From: Lachnospiraceae bacterium
GTDB taxonomy: Bacteria > Bacillota > Clostridia > Lachnospirales > Lachnospiraceae
Length of the DNA stretch: 64,000 bases
Direction: 5' to 3'
Assembly (NCBI GenBank): GCA_017411305.1
Contig: JAFQQI010000105.1
Coordinates: 1-64,000, forward strand
Notes under the pieces: model-generated
The model's input: the letters and a program-made list of their open reading frames with translations, nothing else
The model's database searches: none
What the model was told of the DNA's origin: nothing
Part shown: positions 6,429-13,782 of the stretch, one piece after another
Position numbering within the stretch: position 1 is the first letter of the stretch
How the letters are laid out: every line of letters starts with the position of its first letter
Made by a program: the position numbers and the translations under genes

Positions 6429-7433
6429 TTAAGCTACCTCAATTGTATGTACCGTGTGGTCTTCCCAGATTGCTTCATCGATATAGTTTCTCAATCTGTT
6501 CTTAATCCCTCTTATTCCGAGTCCCGATTCAAAGGCTTCATGGGCCATCTCATCTTTTTTATCTTCGCTCAGTTCAAACCGTATGTTAAATTCATTTTCA
6601 AGTTCAAAAACAGGGCCGCGTCCTCGTATATCCAACATGCGCCTGAACTCTCCCTCTTCCGGTTTCTTTAAGCAAACAATCTTCTGTATACGTCCGCATA
6701 GTTCTGTAATGCAGCCGGCTTCTGCAATATCTTCCATGGTTAAATCCCGGTGATAGGATTGTAAATTCTTCGTATATGCACCAAAGCCAAAAGCACTGTC
6801 GGATTCTTTTTCTGCAATTAACCTTGCCCGTTTTTCAAAGGCACCTGCAAACAGAAAGCTCATCGGTCTTGTATTAATCGTTTGTATTTTACCGCTTTCC
6901 GTTTTTATTTCCACATCAGAGCCATGTATGACGGAAAGAAATTCGGACTGTATGGACTCACTTACATTTTCGCCGCCGGAATTAATCCTCGGCGCAAACA
7001 ATTTGTCACACTCATCCAAAACTATCAAAGGATAAATCCTTCCTATGTAGCTGTATGGATGATGAACATCTCGAAAAAGTGAAGCTACCTTCTTACTTCC
7101 CGACCATCCTTCATTCGTAACATTGCTGACATCCCGTAGATACACCACGTCCGGAAACAGTTTTTCCAGATTTTCTGCTAGAAAAGATTTTCCTGAGCCT
7201 GTGGGACCCGCCAACAATCCCACAAACCGATGACCGTGTAAATGCTGATACATCATAATTGCCATCTGCCTGCAAGCTTCTTCCTGACCAATCACGCTCT
7301 TTTCCAATTCTGCTTTAATCTCCCGGGGCGTAAGCGATAAATAATCCGGCACCAGCTGATTCCTGTTGACCGGTCCTCTATACTCCGGCGCATACCATGG
7401 AAAAGTATTTTGCTCATATTCTTTCCCGTACAT
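6429..7433 (-). CDS. ClpX-like AAA+ unfoldase lacking the zinc domain (334 aa)
   Basis: The order of motifs follows ClpX: VIGQEEA (47-53), Walker A GPTGSGKS (76-83), an aromatic pore loop GWSG (109-112, in place of GYVG), Walker B LIVLDECD (136-143), FGFGA (215-219, where ClpX has its ClpP-docking IGF loop), ELCGR (245-248) and sensor 2 GIRG (R309). The N-terminal zinc-binding domain of housekeeping ClpX is absent and replaced by about 45 residues rich in Y and P. This points to a specialised protein-remodelling ATPase that might still dock a ClpP ring. It heads a three-gene operon with a small protein and a membrane protein of unknown families. Confidence 0.85.
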   Translation of the reverse strand: MYGKEYEQNTFPWYAPEYRGPVNRNQLVPDYLSLTPREIKAELEKSVIGQEEACRQMAIMMYQHLHGHRFVGLLAGPTGSGKSFLAENLEKLFPDVVYLRDVSNVTNEGWSGSKKVASLFRDVHHPYSYIGRIYPLIVLDECDKLFAPRINSGGENVSESIQSEFLSVIHGSDVEIKTESGKIQTINTRPMSFLFAGAFEKRARLIAEKESDSAFGFGAYTKNLQSYHRDLTMEDIAEAGCITELCGRIQKIVCLKKPEEGEFRRMLDIRGRGPVFELENEFNIRFELSEDKKDEMAHEAFESGLGIRGIKNRLRNYIDEAIWEDHTVHTIEVA

Positions 7434-7494
7434 AAGGAATACTCACTCCTTCAAAAATGTCATTCTATTTATGGACCCACATAATATGCTTTAT

Positions 7495-7513
7495 GTATGT
7501 GTATTATACATAC
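7495..7513. promoter_or_regulatory. Palindromic site upstream of the ClpX-like operon
   Basis: GTATGTgtattatACATAC is a 6-7-6 inverted repeat 62 bases before the ATPase start. On the minus strand it contains a perfect TATAAT that could be the -10 element; no good -35 is obvious. A second repeat, TTGTGCacattGCACAA, lies at 7587-7603. The interval 7434-7635 holds no other gene. Operator function is inference. Confidence 0.4.
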
Positions 7514-7635
7514 CATAATAGGCTATATATAGCAAGAGCATTTTGGCAATTTTGTGACATGTGTCGCTTTTTTCCATATATGGTTTTTGTGCACATTGCA
7601 CAAGTAATTTGGCATTTTCCCATGTGCCTTCCCCC

Positions 7636-7676
7636 AAAAAAATCCCCCAAAAGCCGCCTACCGGTTTTGAGGGATT
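7636..7676 (-). terminator. Terminator of the SLC13/ArsB-type permease gene
   Basis: On the minus strand AATCCCTCAAAACCG pairs with CGGCTTTTGGGGGATT and continues into TTTTT. The stem begins 36 bases after the permease stop codon. Confidence 0.8.
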
Positions 7677-7711
7677 ATTTTTTACATATTATTAAGCTAA
7701 ATCGCCTGACC

Positions 7712-8983
7712 TTATACTCCGTAAAGTACCCATATATAAATGTATGCCGGAATAATCGCCACCAGGGTAAAGGGAATACCAATCTTAAAGAAATCTCCGT
7801 TCTTTACTTCATATCCTGCTTTGCGCAGAATACCGATTCCTGTTATATTTGCCGATGCCCCAATAGGAGTAATATTACCACCTAGTGTTGCGCCGCTTAA
7901 AAGCCCGAAATACAGCGGAGTCGCATCCACTCCCAGCTGAGCTGCCAAACCTGCGATTACCGGAATCATTGTGGCAACATAAGGAATATTGTCAATAAAT
8001 GCCGAAATCAATACAGATGCCCATACGATAACCGTGTATAGCAGGAAAACATTTCCTCCTCCGAATTTCGCCAATAAGCTTGCAGCTGCATCAATAACAC
8101 CCATATGGGAAATGCCGCCAATCATCAGAAACAGCCCTACCAGTAAACCCAAGGTTTCAAAATCAATCTCTTTTAAAGGTGCGGTAATGGCGTCCTTTGT
8201 TTTCTTTTTTGCATAGTTACATACCAGTCCGATCATCAGCATAAAGCAACAAATTAATCCGTTGGTAACTCCCGGTTTATTTGGAATAAATGATGCCAAG
8301 ACAAGCAACACAATTGTGCCGATTAACAAAATGGTAGGAATATAGTTTGTTACTTCTGTTTTGTCTGCATTCTTGGGAATCGCTGCTTTTTCCTTGCGGA
8401 ATACAAATGCCAATATCAGTGCAGAAAAGATTGCTCCCATTTCAACAGCGAAAAACATGGAAGGCCTGCCCTTATACCAAAAGAAGTCCAAAAAGCTCAT
8501 GTCCAGCGCCGAGCCCAACATAATGGCAGTAGTATCTCCTACTAATGTTGCTGCTCCCTGAAGATTGGAGGAAACGGCAATACCTATAATAAAAGGGACA
8601 GGATTCGTTTTCAGCTTTTTACAAATTTCCAATGCTACAGGTGCAATCATCAAAACAGTTGCCACATTATCAACAACCGCAGAAATAATCCCTGCGAAAA
8701 GTGCCAGTGCCACAGCCGCCATTTGGACATTCGGCACCTTGTCCATAATCATGTCAGCAAGAAGCGCAGGCATCTTACTCTCTATAAACAATGCCACCAA
8801 GCCCATGGTTCCCGCAATCATCAGCAGAACATTAAAGTCCAAAGAACCGATAACCTGATTAAGCGGCAGCATTTGGGTGGCAATAAATATAATTCCGGAT
8901 GCTAATGCAATATAGGGTCTGTACTTTCCGAAAGAAAGCATCAGCACATAGGTTAAGGCAAACAGTATAATCGCAAATATCAT
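7712..8983 (-). CDS. SLC13/CitM/ArsB-NhaD-type anion permease (423 aa)
   Basis: This is an all-membrane protein with about 11-12 helices and two repeated halves. SAVVDNVATVLMIAPVALE (about 110-128) and the C-terminal segments SAFIDNIPYVATMIPV and GGNITPIGASANITGIGI carry the re-entrant D-N motifs seen in the ion transporter superfamily (citrate/Mg transporters, ArsB, NhaD). It probably moves an organic or inorganic anion coupled to cations; the substrate cannot be read from sequence. It is transcribed alone from a divergent promoter region shared with a broken TSUP permease gene and ends at a good terminator. Confidence 0.85.
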   Translation of the reverse strand: MIFAIILFALTYVLMLSFGKYRPYIALASGIIFIATQMLPLNQVIGSLDFNVLLMIAGTMGLVALFIESKMPALLADMIMDKVPNVQMAAVALALFAGIISAVVDNVATVLMIAPVALEICKKLKTNPVPFIIGIAVSSNLQGAATLVGDTTAIMLGSALDMSFLDFFWYKGRPSMFFAVEMGAIFSALILAFVFRKEKAAIPKNADKTEVTNYIPTILLIGTIVLLVLASFIPNKPGVTNGLICCFMLMIGLVCNYAKKKTKDAITAPLKEIDFETLGLLVGLFLMIGGISHMGVIDAAASLLAKFGGGNVFLLYTVIVWASVLISAFIDNIPYVATMIPVIAGLAAQLGVDATPLYFGLLSGATLGGNITPIGASANITGIGILRKAGYEVKNGDFFKIGIPFTLVAIIPAYIYIWVLYGV

Positions 8984-9021
8984 AGCTTTCTCCTTTGTTC
9001 CTAAATGAATACTTTTATGTT

Positions 9022-9051
9022 ATCATATACTAAATGTTGATTTTTATCAAC
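9022..9051 (-). promoter_or_regulatory. Promoter with overlapping palindrome for the SLC13-type permease
   Basis: On the minus strand TTGATA (9050-9045) and TATGAT (9027-9022) are spaced 17 bases and each match the sigma-A consensus at five of six positions. The inverted repeat GTTGATttttATCAAC (9036-9051) covers the -35 box, so a repressor site is likely. No regulator gene is adjacent. Confidence 0.55.
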
Positions 9052-9087
9052 TTAATACTTTTACATACATCAGATAAGGATAACAAT

Positions 9088-9303
9088 ATGGATATCACAT
9101 TTACTGCATTTATTATAATATGTCCCTTGGTTTTTCTGGCAGGATTAATTGATTCCATCGCCGGCGGCGGCGGACTGATTTCTCTCCCTGCTTATTTACT
9201 GGCAGGCGTACCTGTTCATCATGCAATCGCTACCAATAAGCTCTCTTCCTGCCTTGGCACCACTGTTTCTACCGTAAATCAGCCTGTAAATCAGATATTT
9301 TAG
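9088..9303 (+). pseudogene. Truncated TSUP (TauE/SafE-type) permease
   Basis: The N-terminus is that of a sulfite-exporter/TauE-SafE permease: LAGLIDSIAGGGGLISLPAY followed by NKLSSCLGTT. The start at 9088 has AAGGA upstream. Family-like sequence ends after about residue 64 (GTTVST); the frame then runs a few foreign codons to a stop. Normal family members have about 250 residues and no remainder is found downstream. The lost 3' part is replaced by a convergent ToxN-type toxin gene, so this gene was broken by its acquisition or by a linked deletion. Confidence 0.8.
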
Positions 9304-9820
9304 CATTATATTTCTCGCAGGCGAGTTCCAATCGTTTAAAATTAAGACATCTGCCTTTTCCTTTATAATTTGATTCCTTTGTACAAAGCTTATACAAACA
9401 ATTTGCTTTATTTGTTATAATGTCCGAATTCTTACGGCACCATGTAAGTTCATCAATACATAATTGCTTATACTGTTTATCTCTCACAGTATCTTTTAGA
9501 TTATGCTTCAGATTTACTTTAATCAATTGTTTCTCCGTAACCGGAATCATAAGATTATAGTTTAGTACGCCCAAAAGCTTCCCTTGCTTATCGATTATCT
9601 TATCAAAATCTGCTCTTGAAGTCATTTTTTTATGTTTTTCAACGGGGTGTGATAGCGGAATTAGATATCTTTTTTGATTACATATGACAACTATGCCAAC
9701 GTAGATACGATGTTGTTTACCGATTTGTGGTGATACAGATGATACACGATTATCTATATTATGTAAGTTCCTTATGTATTTCATGTCTATTCGATATAGA
9801 TTTAGTCTTTCTTGCTTCAT
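9269..9820 (-). CDS. toxN: Type III toxin-antitoxin endoribonuclease, ToxN/AbiQ family (183 aa)
   Basis: The order of features matches ToxN/AbiQ: LNLYRIDMKYIRNLHNIDNRV near the start, IYVGIVVICNQKRYLIPLSHP, HKKMTSRADFDKI, GVLNYNLMIPV, and a helical end YKQLCIDELTWCRKNSDIITNKA. These toxins cut RNA and are held by a repeated small RNA encoded just upstream. AAGGAGATTT precedes the ATG at 9820, so the 32 extra upstream codons, which cover the antitoxin RNA and a terminator, are not translated. The last ten or so residues (after EKYNAKI) read into relic TSUP sequence, so the native C-terminus may have been altered at the junction. The typical role is phage defence by abortive infection or element maintenance. 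Confidence 0.85.
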   Translation of the reverse strand: MKQERLNLYRIDMKYIRNLHNIDNRVSSVSPQIGKQHRIYVGIVVICNQKRYLIPLSHPVEKHKKMTSRADFDKIIDKQGKLLGVLNYNLMIPVTEKQLIKVNLKHNLKDTVRDKQYKQLCIDELTWCRKNSDIITNKANCLYKLCTKESNYKGKGRCLNFKRLELACEKYNAKISDLQADLR

Positions 9821-9837
9821 AAATCTCCTTGCATAAT

Positions 9838-9870
9838 AATAAATGTGGCTATGCCTGAAGCACAGCCACA
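9838..9870 (-). terminator. Attenuating terminator between antitoxin RNA and toxin
   Basis: TGTGGCTGTGC pairs with GCATAGCCACA (9844-9870) and is followed by TTTATTATT. A leaky terminator at this exact place, 24 bases before the toxin start, is the standard arrangement in type III systems. It gives an excess of RNA antitoxin over toxin mRNA. Confidence 0.8.
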
Positions 9871-9934
9871 ATGTGGAATCACCTGCAAGCGATTCCATCG
9901 CTTTTACAACTTCCACTTAAGGTAGGACTCACCT
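9871..9934 (-). ncRNA. toxI: ToxI-like antitoxin RNA with about 1.25 repeats
   Basis: On the minus strand AGGTGAGTCCTACCTTAAGTG begins a unit at 9934, and AGGTGATTCC begins a second, partial unit at 9884, 50 bases on. The start closely resembles what I remember of the ToxI repeat of Pectobacterium (AGGTGA, then CTACCTT, then AAGTG). Known arrays have several 35-37-nt repeats; this one has a single long unit plus a stub. AAGGT/ACCTT and GCGAT/ATCGC can form short stems, and TGGAATC can pair with GATTCCA. A possible promoter (TTGATT, 16 bases, TAATAT) lies directly upstream. Confidence 0.7.
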
Positions 9935-9972
9935 TTAATATGATATTATCATATCCTTTCAAAAAATCAATA

Positions 9973-10003
9973 TAAAAAATGTGAACTTTTTGTGTTCTTC
10001 ATT
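9973..10003 (-). terminator. Terminator of the AEC permease gene
   Basis: AATGAAGAAC pairs imperfectly with GTTCACATT around ACAAAAA and is followed by TTTTTTAT. The stem starts inside the permease stop codon and insulates the toxin-antitoxin promoter that follows. Confidence 0.55.
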
Positions 10004-10920
10004 TACCCTACCAACATCGACACAATCGGCATGGTTACCACCGACAGCACGGTAGTCAGTGCCACGCCCTTCGATGCCATTTCATAATCGCCGTCATACT
10101 GCTGTGCCAGCATGGCGGTCATGCTTCCCACAGGAGTTGCCAGCATTACCATGCACACGCCGCAAATCATTTCGTTTGACACAAACTGCCTGATAATTAA
10201 CATTCCTATCACCGGAATGATTAACAGTTTTATTGCTGAAAATAACAGCAGCTTTACATCCGTAAACAACTTTTTCATATTGATGGTTGCTAAGGATGCA
10301 CCAATTACCATCATACTTAATGGTGCTGTTAAATTGCTCAGATTAGTTACCGTAGACTCAACAAACTCCGGTACCGGAAGCTGCAGTAAGTACACAATAA
10401 TGGTAATAATGCATGCAATTACCCCTGCATTAAAGACTCTGTCCCATGCAAATGGGCCCTTTGTTTCCTTCTTATTTCCGGCAGACATTGCAGATACACC
10501 GTAGGTATAAATCAAGGTATTATAGGGAATTGTAAATAAGGACGCATATAACAACGCTTCTCTTCCATACAGTGCAGAAATCACAGGGAATCCCATAAAT
10601 CCGATGTTGGAAAACACCGTCATGGCACGATATGCACCTTCGCTCTTCTTATCAATGCGAAGCAACTTAGGCACTATAAGTGCCAGTAAAAGCAGTGCAC
10701 CATAAATTAATACAATAATAAGCGCAATCTGCAAAAGCTCCATGCCCTTAATTTTGCTATCTCCCATACACCCTGTCAGTACCATGGCCGGATTTGCAAT
10801 ATTTACTACAATTGCCGAAAGCTTCTTACTGCTCTCATCCGTAATAATATCTTTTTTGTAGCAGTAAAATCCTACTCCCATTAGTAAAAACAAAACTATC
10901 ATCTGCTCTAACAATAACAT
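10003..10920 (-). CDS. AEC-family permease (305 aa)
   Basis: Ten hydrophobic helices in two five-helix halves, the start LEQMIVLFLLMGVGFYCYKK and the conserved NIGFMGFPVISALYG segment place this in the auxin efflux carrier family. Bacterial members export or import organic acids such as malate; the substrate here is not predictable. It follows the YlmH-like gene by 12 bases and is probably co-transcribed with it, although the two have no obvious functional link. The gene ends directly before the toxin-antitoxin locus. Confidence 0.85.
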   Translation of the reverse strand: MLLLEQMIVLFLLMGVGFYCYKKDIITDESSKKLSAIVVNIANPAMVLTGCMGDSKIKGMELLQIALIIVLIYGALLLLALIVPKLLRIDKKSEGAYRAMTVFSNIGFMGFPVISALYGREALLYASLFTIPYNTLIYTYGVSAMSAGNKKETKGPFAWDRVFNAGVIACIITIIVYLLQLPVPEFVESTVTNLSNLTAPLSMMVIGASLATINMKKLFTDVKLLLFSAIKLLIIPVIGMLIIRQFVSNEMICGVCMVMLATPVGSMTAMLAQQYDGDYEMASKGVALTTVLSVVTMPIVSMLVG

Positions 10921-10932
10921 ACTATCGCCTCT

Positions 10933-11694
10933 TTATTTCTTTCCGTAGCAGCGCACTGTTACGTTCATTTTCCCTTTTTTACTGATTCCATAGCAGCTTA
11001 TGAAAACAAATTTCCCATAGCCTCTTACCGTTACGGTCTCTCCCTCTTTTAATAACTGACTGTTATTCTCACAAAGCCTTCCGTTTACAAATACTCGTTT
11101 CTGCTTAAACTGCTCCAGGCTCTCGCCTCTTGACATATGATAGACCTTGGCAATCATTCCGTCAACTCGAAGAGATGCTGCCTGAACCTTCATTTCCTGT
11201 AAGTCCTCATCCTTTTCTGTCGGAATGACATTACTCTCTTTACAAAGAACCGGCGTATGCTTAATTCTGGTCAGGTTTTCACAAATATAGGTTGCTATAG
11301 TCTGCGTACAAAAAAGGTAGCCTTCATTTTCTTTCAGAATAATATCTCCCAAGGTATCTCTTTCTATCCCCAGATTCATCAGTGCACCTAAAAAGTCTCT
11401 GTGGCTAAGCTTATCTGCGAATTTTTGCATAAGCGGCTTAATTTGCAGGCAAGTAATCGGAAATGCTTCCTCATAACCAAACTGCTCTTCACTGCCAAAG
11501 CGGACCATCATTCTTTCGCAATTCTCTGCTCCTCCGAAAGCTTCCCAGGGTATGAAGGACAATTCTCTTTCCATACTATAAAAATCTGAAAGCTCAGACA
11601 TACCAAGAAAACCGGTAAATGTATAAATATTATGGTTATAGGCTTTATCTGCCAGCTCTCGAAATCTTTTTTTCAAAAATTCATCTGCTTCCAT
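10933..11694 (-). CDS. YlmH-like S4-domain RNA-binding protein (253 aa)
   Basis: The sequence EFLKKRFRELADKAY at the start, FTGFLGMSEL, GALMNLGIERDTLGDI and ENEGYLFC in the middle, and an S4 domain (about residues 172-232, RVFVNGRLCENNSQLL) match the YlmH family. B. subtilis YlmH lies in the division cluster and binds stalled 50S ribosomal complexes during rescue. The protein is usually about 255 residues, as here. AGGAGG before the ATG at 11694 fixes the start; the frame is open 82 codons further upstream without any good start signal. It is not near ftsZ-cluster genes in this window, so it may be a relocated or second copy. Confidence 0.85.
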   Translation of the reverse strand: MEADEFLKKRFRELADKAYNHNIYTFTGFLGMSELSDFYSMERELSFIPWEAFGGAENCERMMVRFGSEEQFGYEEAFPITCLQIKPLMQKFADKLSHRDFLGALMNLGIERDTLGDIILKENEGYLFCTQTIATYICENLTRIKHTPVLCKESNVIPTEKDEDLQEMKVQAASLRVDGMIAKVYHMSRGESLEQFKQKRVFVNGRLCENNSQLLKEGETVTVRGYGKFVFISCYGISKKGKMNVTVRCYGKK

Positions 11695-11839
11695 AATATT
11701 CCTCCTTGCTTCTGTGCTTTCACAGCCACAACTATCATACCACAAGTTTCCGTAAATGCCTCTATAAATTTTAGTGTTTTTTATGATTATTCCAAAGGTT
11801 TGTGATAAACTATTACTATACGATTTTAAGGAGGCTCTC

Positions 11840-13747
11840 ATGAACCTTAAAGATGCAATCAAAAGCGTAATCCGTTCCCACGAGGATGATAAACTTTTTC
11901 CTCTTACTACTATATTTGGTGAAAATTTAGATCCGGACAATATTCTGCCCGAATATCCCCGTCCGCAGTTAGTAAGAGATTCTTATATCAATTTAAACGG
12001 CAAGTGGGATTATGCCATTACCGCAACAGATACCGTGCCTACCAATTTCACCGGTCAGATTTTGGTGCCCTTTTCTCCGGAGGCTTCTTTATCCGGCGTA
12101 AACAGACAACTACTCCCCGGTGAATACCTATGGTATCGTAGGACACTTCCCATTGATTCAAAAGCTCTCTCTGATGGAAAAAGGGTGATTTTGCACTTCG
12201 GTGCAGTTGATTCCCATGCCCAGGTTATGATTAATGGCCATACAGCAGTCACACACATCGGTGGATATCTGCCTTTTGAAGCAGACATTACCCCTTATCT
12301 TTTGCCGGAAAACAATGTCCTGATGGTACGTGTACAGGATTTTACCGATGCAAACGGAGATTCCAGAGGCAAGCAAACCTTGAAAAGGGGCGGTATCTTC
12401 TATACTGCACAAAGCGGCATTTGGCAGATCGTATGGATGGAGTACGTTCCCCCCTGTTATGTGCAGAATCTTCTGATAACTACTGATTATGACAGCCGTA
12501 AGGTAACTGTGTCTCTTGCGCTGGTGCAGCATCCGAATATCACGCAACATCCTGCCTCGGCACAAGGCGCCCCCAAAGCGCAGGATTTGCCTGCAAATGA
12601 CACTCCACAAATATCGTTATCTGTAACTGCGCTTTGGAGTGGCAATGAACTTAGTACGCAAACCATGACCTTTCCTGTTATAGGCAAAACAGTACAAAGT
12701 AATGTCAGCCTTTCCTTTACATTACCCAAAGAGCATTTTCGTCCTTGGTGTCCTGAAACACCCGCTCTCTACGATTTGCAGTTCACCTTTGGGGAAGATG
12801 TTGTGACAAGTTATTTTGCCATGCGTTGCTTTTCAATAGAAAATCACAGCTTAGAAAATACGCCCGGGGAAGTTCCGGTCTTTTGCCTGAACCACAAGCC
12901 TTATTTTCTAATGGGTGTTCTCGATCAGGGCTATTGGCCGGATGGGCTTTATACTGCACCTTCCGATGAGGCACTGGTTTATGATATTACTGCCATGAAA
13001 AATTTAGGCTTCAATATGCTTCGCAAGCACATTAAGGTGGAATGTGCCCGTTTTTATTACCACTGTGACAGAATCGGTATGATTGTTTGTCAGGATATGG
13101 TAAACGGCGGAAGTAAATACAATATGCCTGCCGTGAACATATTCCCGACTCTGTTCCCGAAGCTTACCCCTCATGTTAAGGACAATCGTTATTCTCTGCT
13201 TTCCCGGAGTGATGAGCGAATTCGTGCTGCATGGGAAAAGGAATGTCTGGAAACGGTTACTGCACTTTCCTTTTTCCCTTCTATTGCCATCTGGGTTCCT
13301 TTTAACGAAGGCTGGGGACAGTTCGACAGTGAGCGGATTACTAAGCTAATCCGTGAAAAAGATAACAGCCGTCTGATTGATTCTGCCAGCGGTTGGTTTG
13401 ATCAGGGAGCCGGAGACTTTATCAGTGAGCATAATTATTTCCGCCCCTTAAGGGTTAACGTTAAGAAATGGGAACATCGCGCTTTATTCTTATCCGAATA
13501 CGGCGGATTTGCCTGTCATATCAAGGGTCATTCTTCCGTAGAACGGATTTATGGCTATAAGCGCTATGACTCCTTAGAGGAGTTGCAAACAGCCTATCAT
13601 GAACTGATACAAAAATCCCTGCTTACATTAAAAAAGCAGGGACTATCAGGTGCTGTTTATACCCAGCTCTCCGATGTAGAAGAGGAGGTTAACGGTATCC
13701 TAACCTATGACCGCAAGGTAAATAAACTCGCAGATTCTTTTCGGTAA
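11840..13747 (+). CDS. Glycoside hydrolase family 2 enzyme (635 aa)
   Basis: The domain order is that of GH2: a jelly-roll sugar-binding domain (about 40-205, LNGKWDYAI), an immunoglobulin-like domain (about 208-330) and a TIM barrel. The acid/base is E490 in VPFNEGWG and the nucleophile E553 in LSEYGGF. The middle domain contains an unusual A/P/Q-rich insertion (about 232-257). There is no signal peptide, so it acts on imported sugars. AAGGAGG at 11829-11835 selects the ATG at 11840 over one 22 codons upstream. The exact activity (beta-galactosidase, beta-glucuronidase or alpha-arabinosidase-like) cannot be decided. It stands alone on the plus strand, convergent with MATE. Confidence 0.85.
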   Translation: MNLKDAIKSVIRSHEDDKLFPLTTIFGENLDPDNILPEYPRPQLVRDSYINLNGKWDYAITATDTVPTNFTGQILVPFSPEASLSGVNRQLLPGEYLWYRRTLPIDSKALSDGKRVILHFGAVDSHAQVMINGHTAVTHIGGYLPFEADITPYLLPENNVLMVRVQDFTDANGDSRGKQTLKRGGIFYTAQSGIWQIVWMEYVPPCYVQNLLITTDYDSRKVTVSLALVQHPNITQHPASAQGAPKAQDLPANDTPQISLSVTALWSGNELSTQTMTFPVIGKTVQSNVSLSFTLPKEHFRPWCPETPALYDLQFTFGEDVVTSYFAMRCFSIENHSLENTPGEVPVFCLNHKPYFLMGVLDQGYWPDGLYTAPSDEALVYDITAMKNLGFNMLRKHIKVECARFYYHCDRIGMIVCQDMVNGGSKYNMPAVNIFPTLFPKLTPHVKDNRYSLLSRSDERIRAAWEKECLETVTALSFFPSIAIWVPFNEGWGQFDSERITKLIREKDNSRLIDSASGWFDQGAGDFISEHNYFRPLRVNVKKWEHRALFLSEYGGFACHIKGHSSVERIYGYKRYDSLEELQTAYHELIQKSLLTLKKQGLSGAVYTQLSDVEEEVNGILTYDRKVNKLADSFR

Positions 13748-13750
13748 CTG

Positions 13751-13782
13751 AAAATGCTGCAGGTAGTTAAGCTTCCTGCAGC
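13751..13782. terminator. Convergent terminator between GH2 and MATE genes
   Basis: TGCTGCAGG (13755-13763) pairs perfectly with CCTGCAGCA (13774-13782). The T-run is on the minus strand (TTTTCAG), so it chiefly serves the MATE gene, whose last codons it overlaps. It may also slow plus-strand transcripts from GH2. Confidence 0.6.

Noticed and set aside
9821..9916. Toxin start at 9916 giving 32 extra residues
   Set aside because: The extra codons would translate the antitoxin repeat stub and terminator; AAGGAG precedes the ATG at 9820, which matches the family's N-terminus.
11695..11940. Upstream extension of the YlmH-like gene
   Set aside because: The extension has no ribosome site, is unlike the family and overlaps the GH2 promoter and start; AGGAGG lies before the ATG at 11694.
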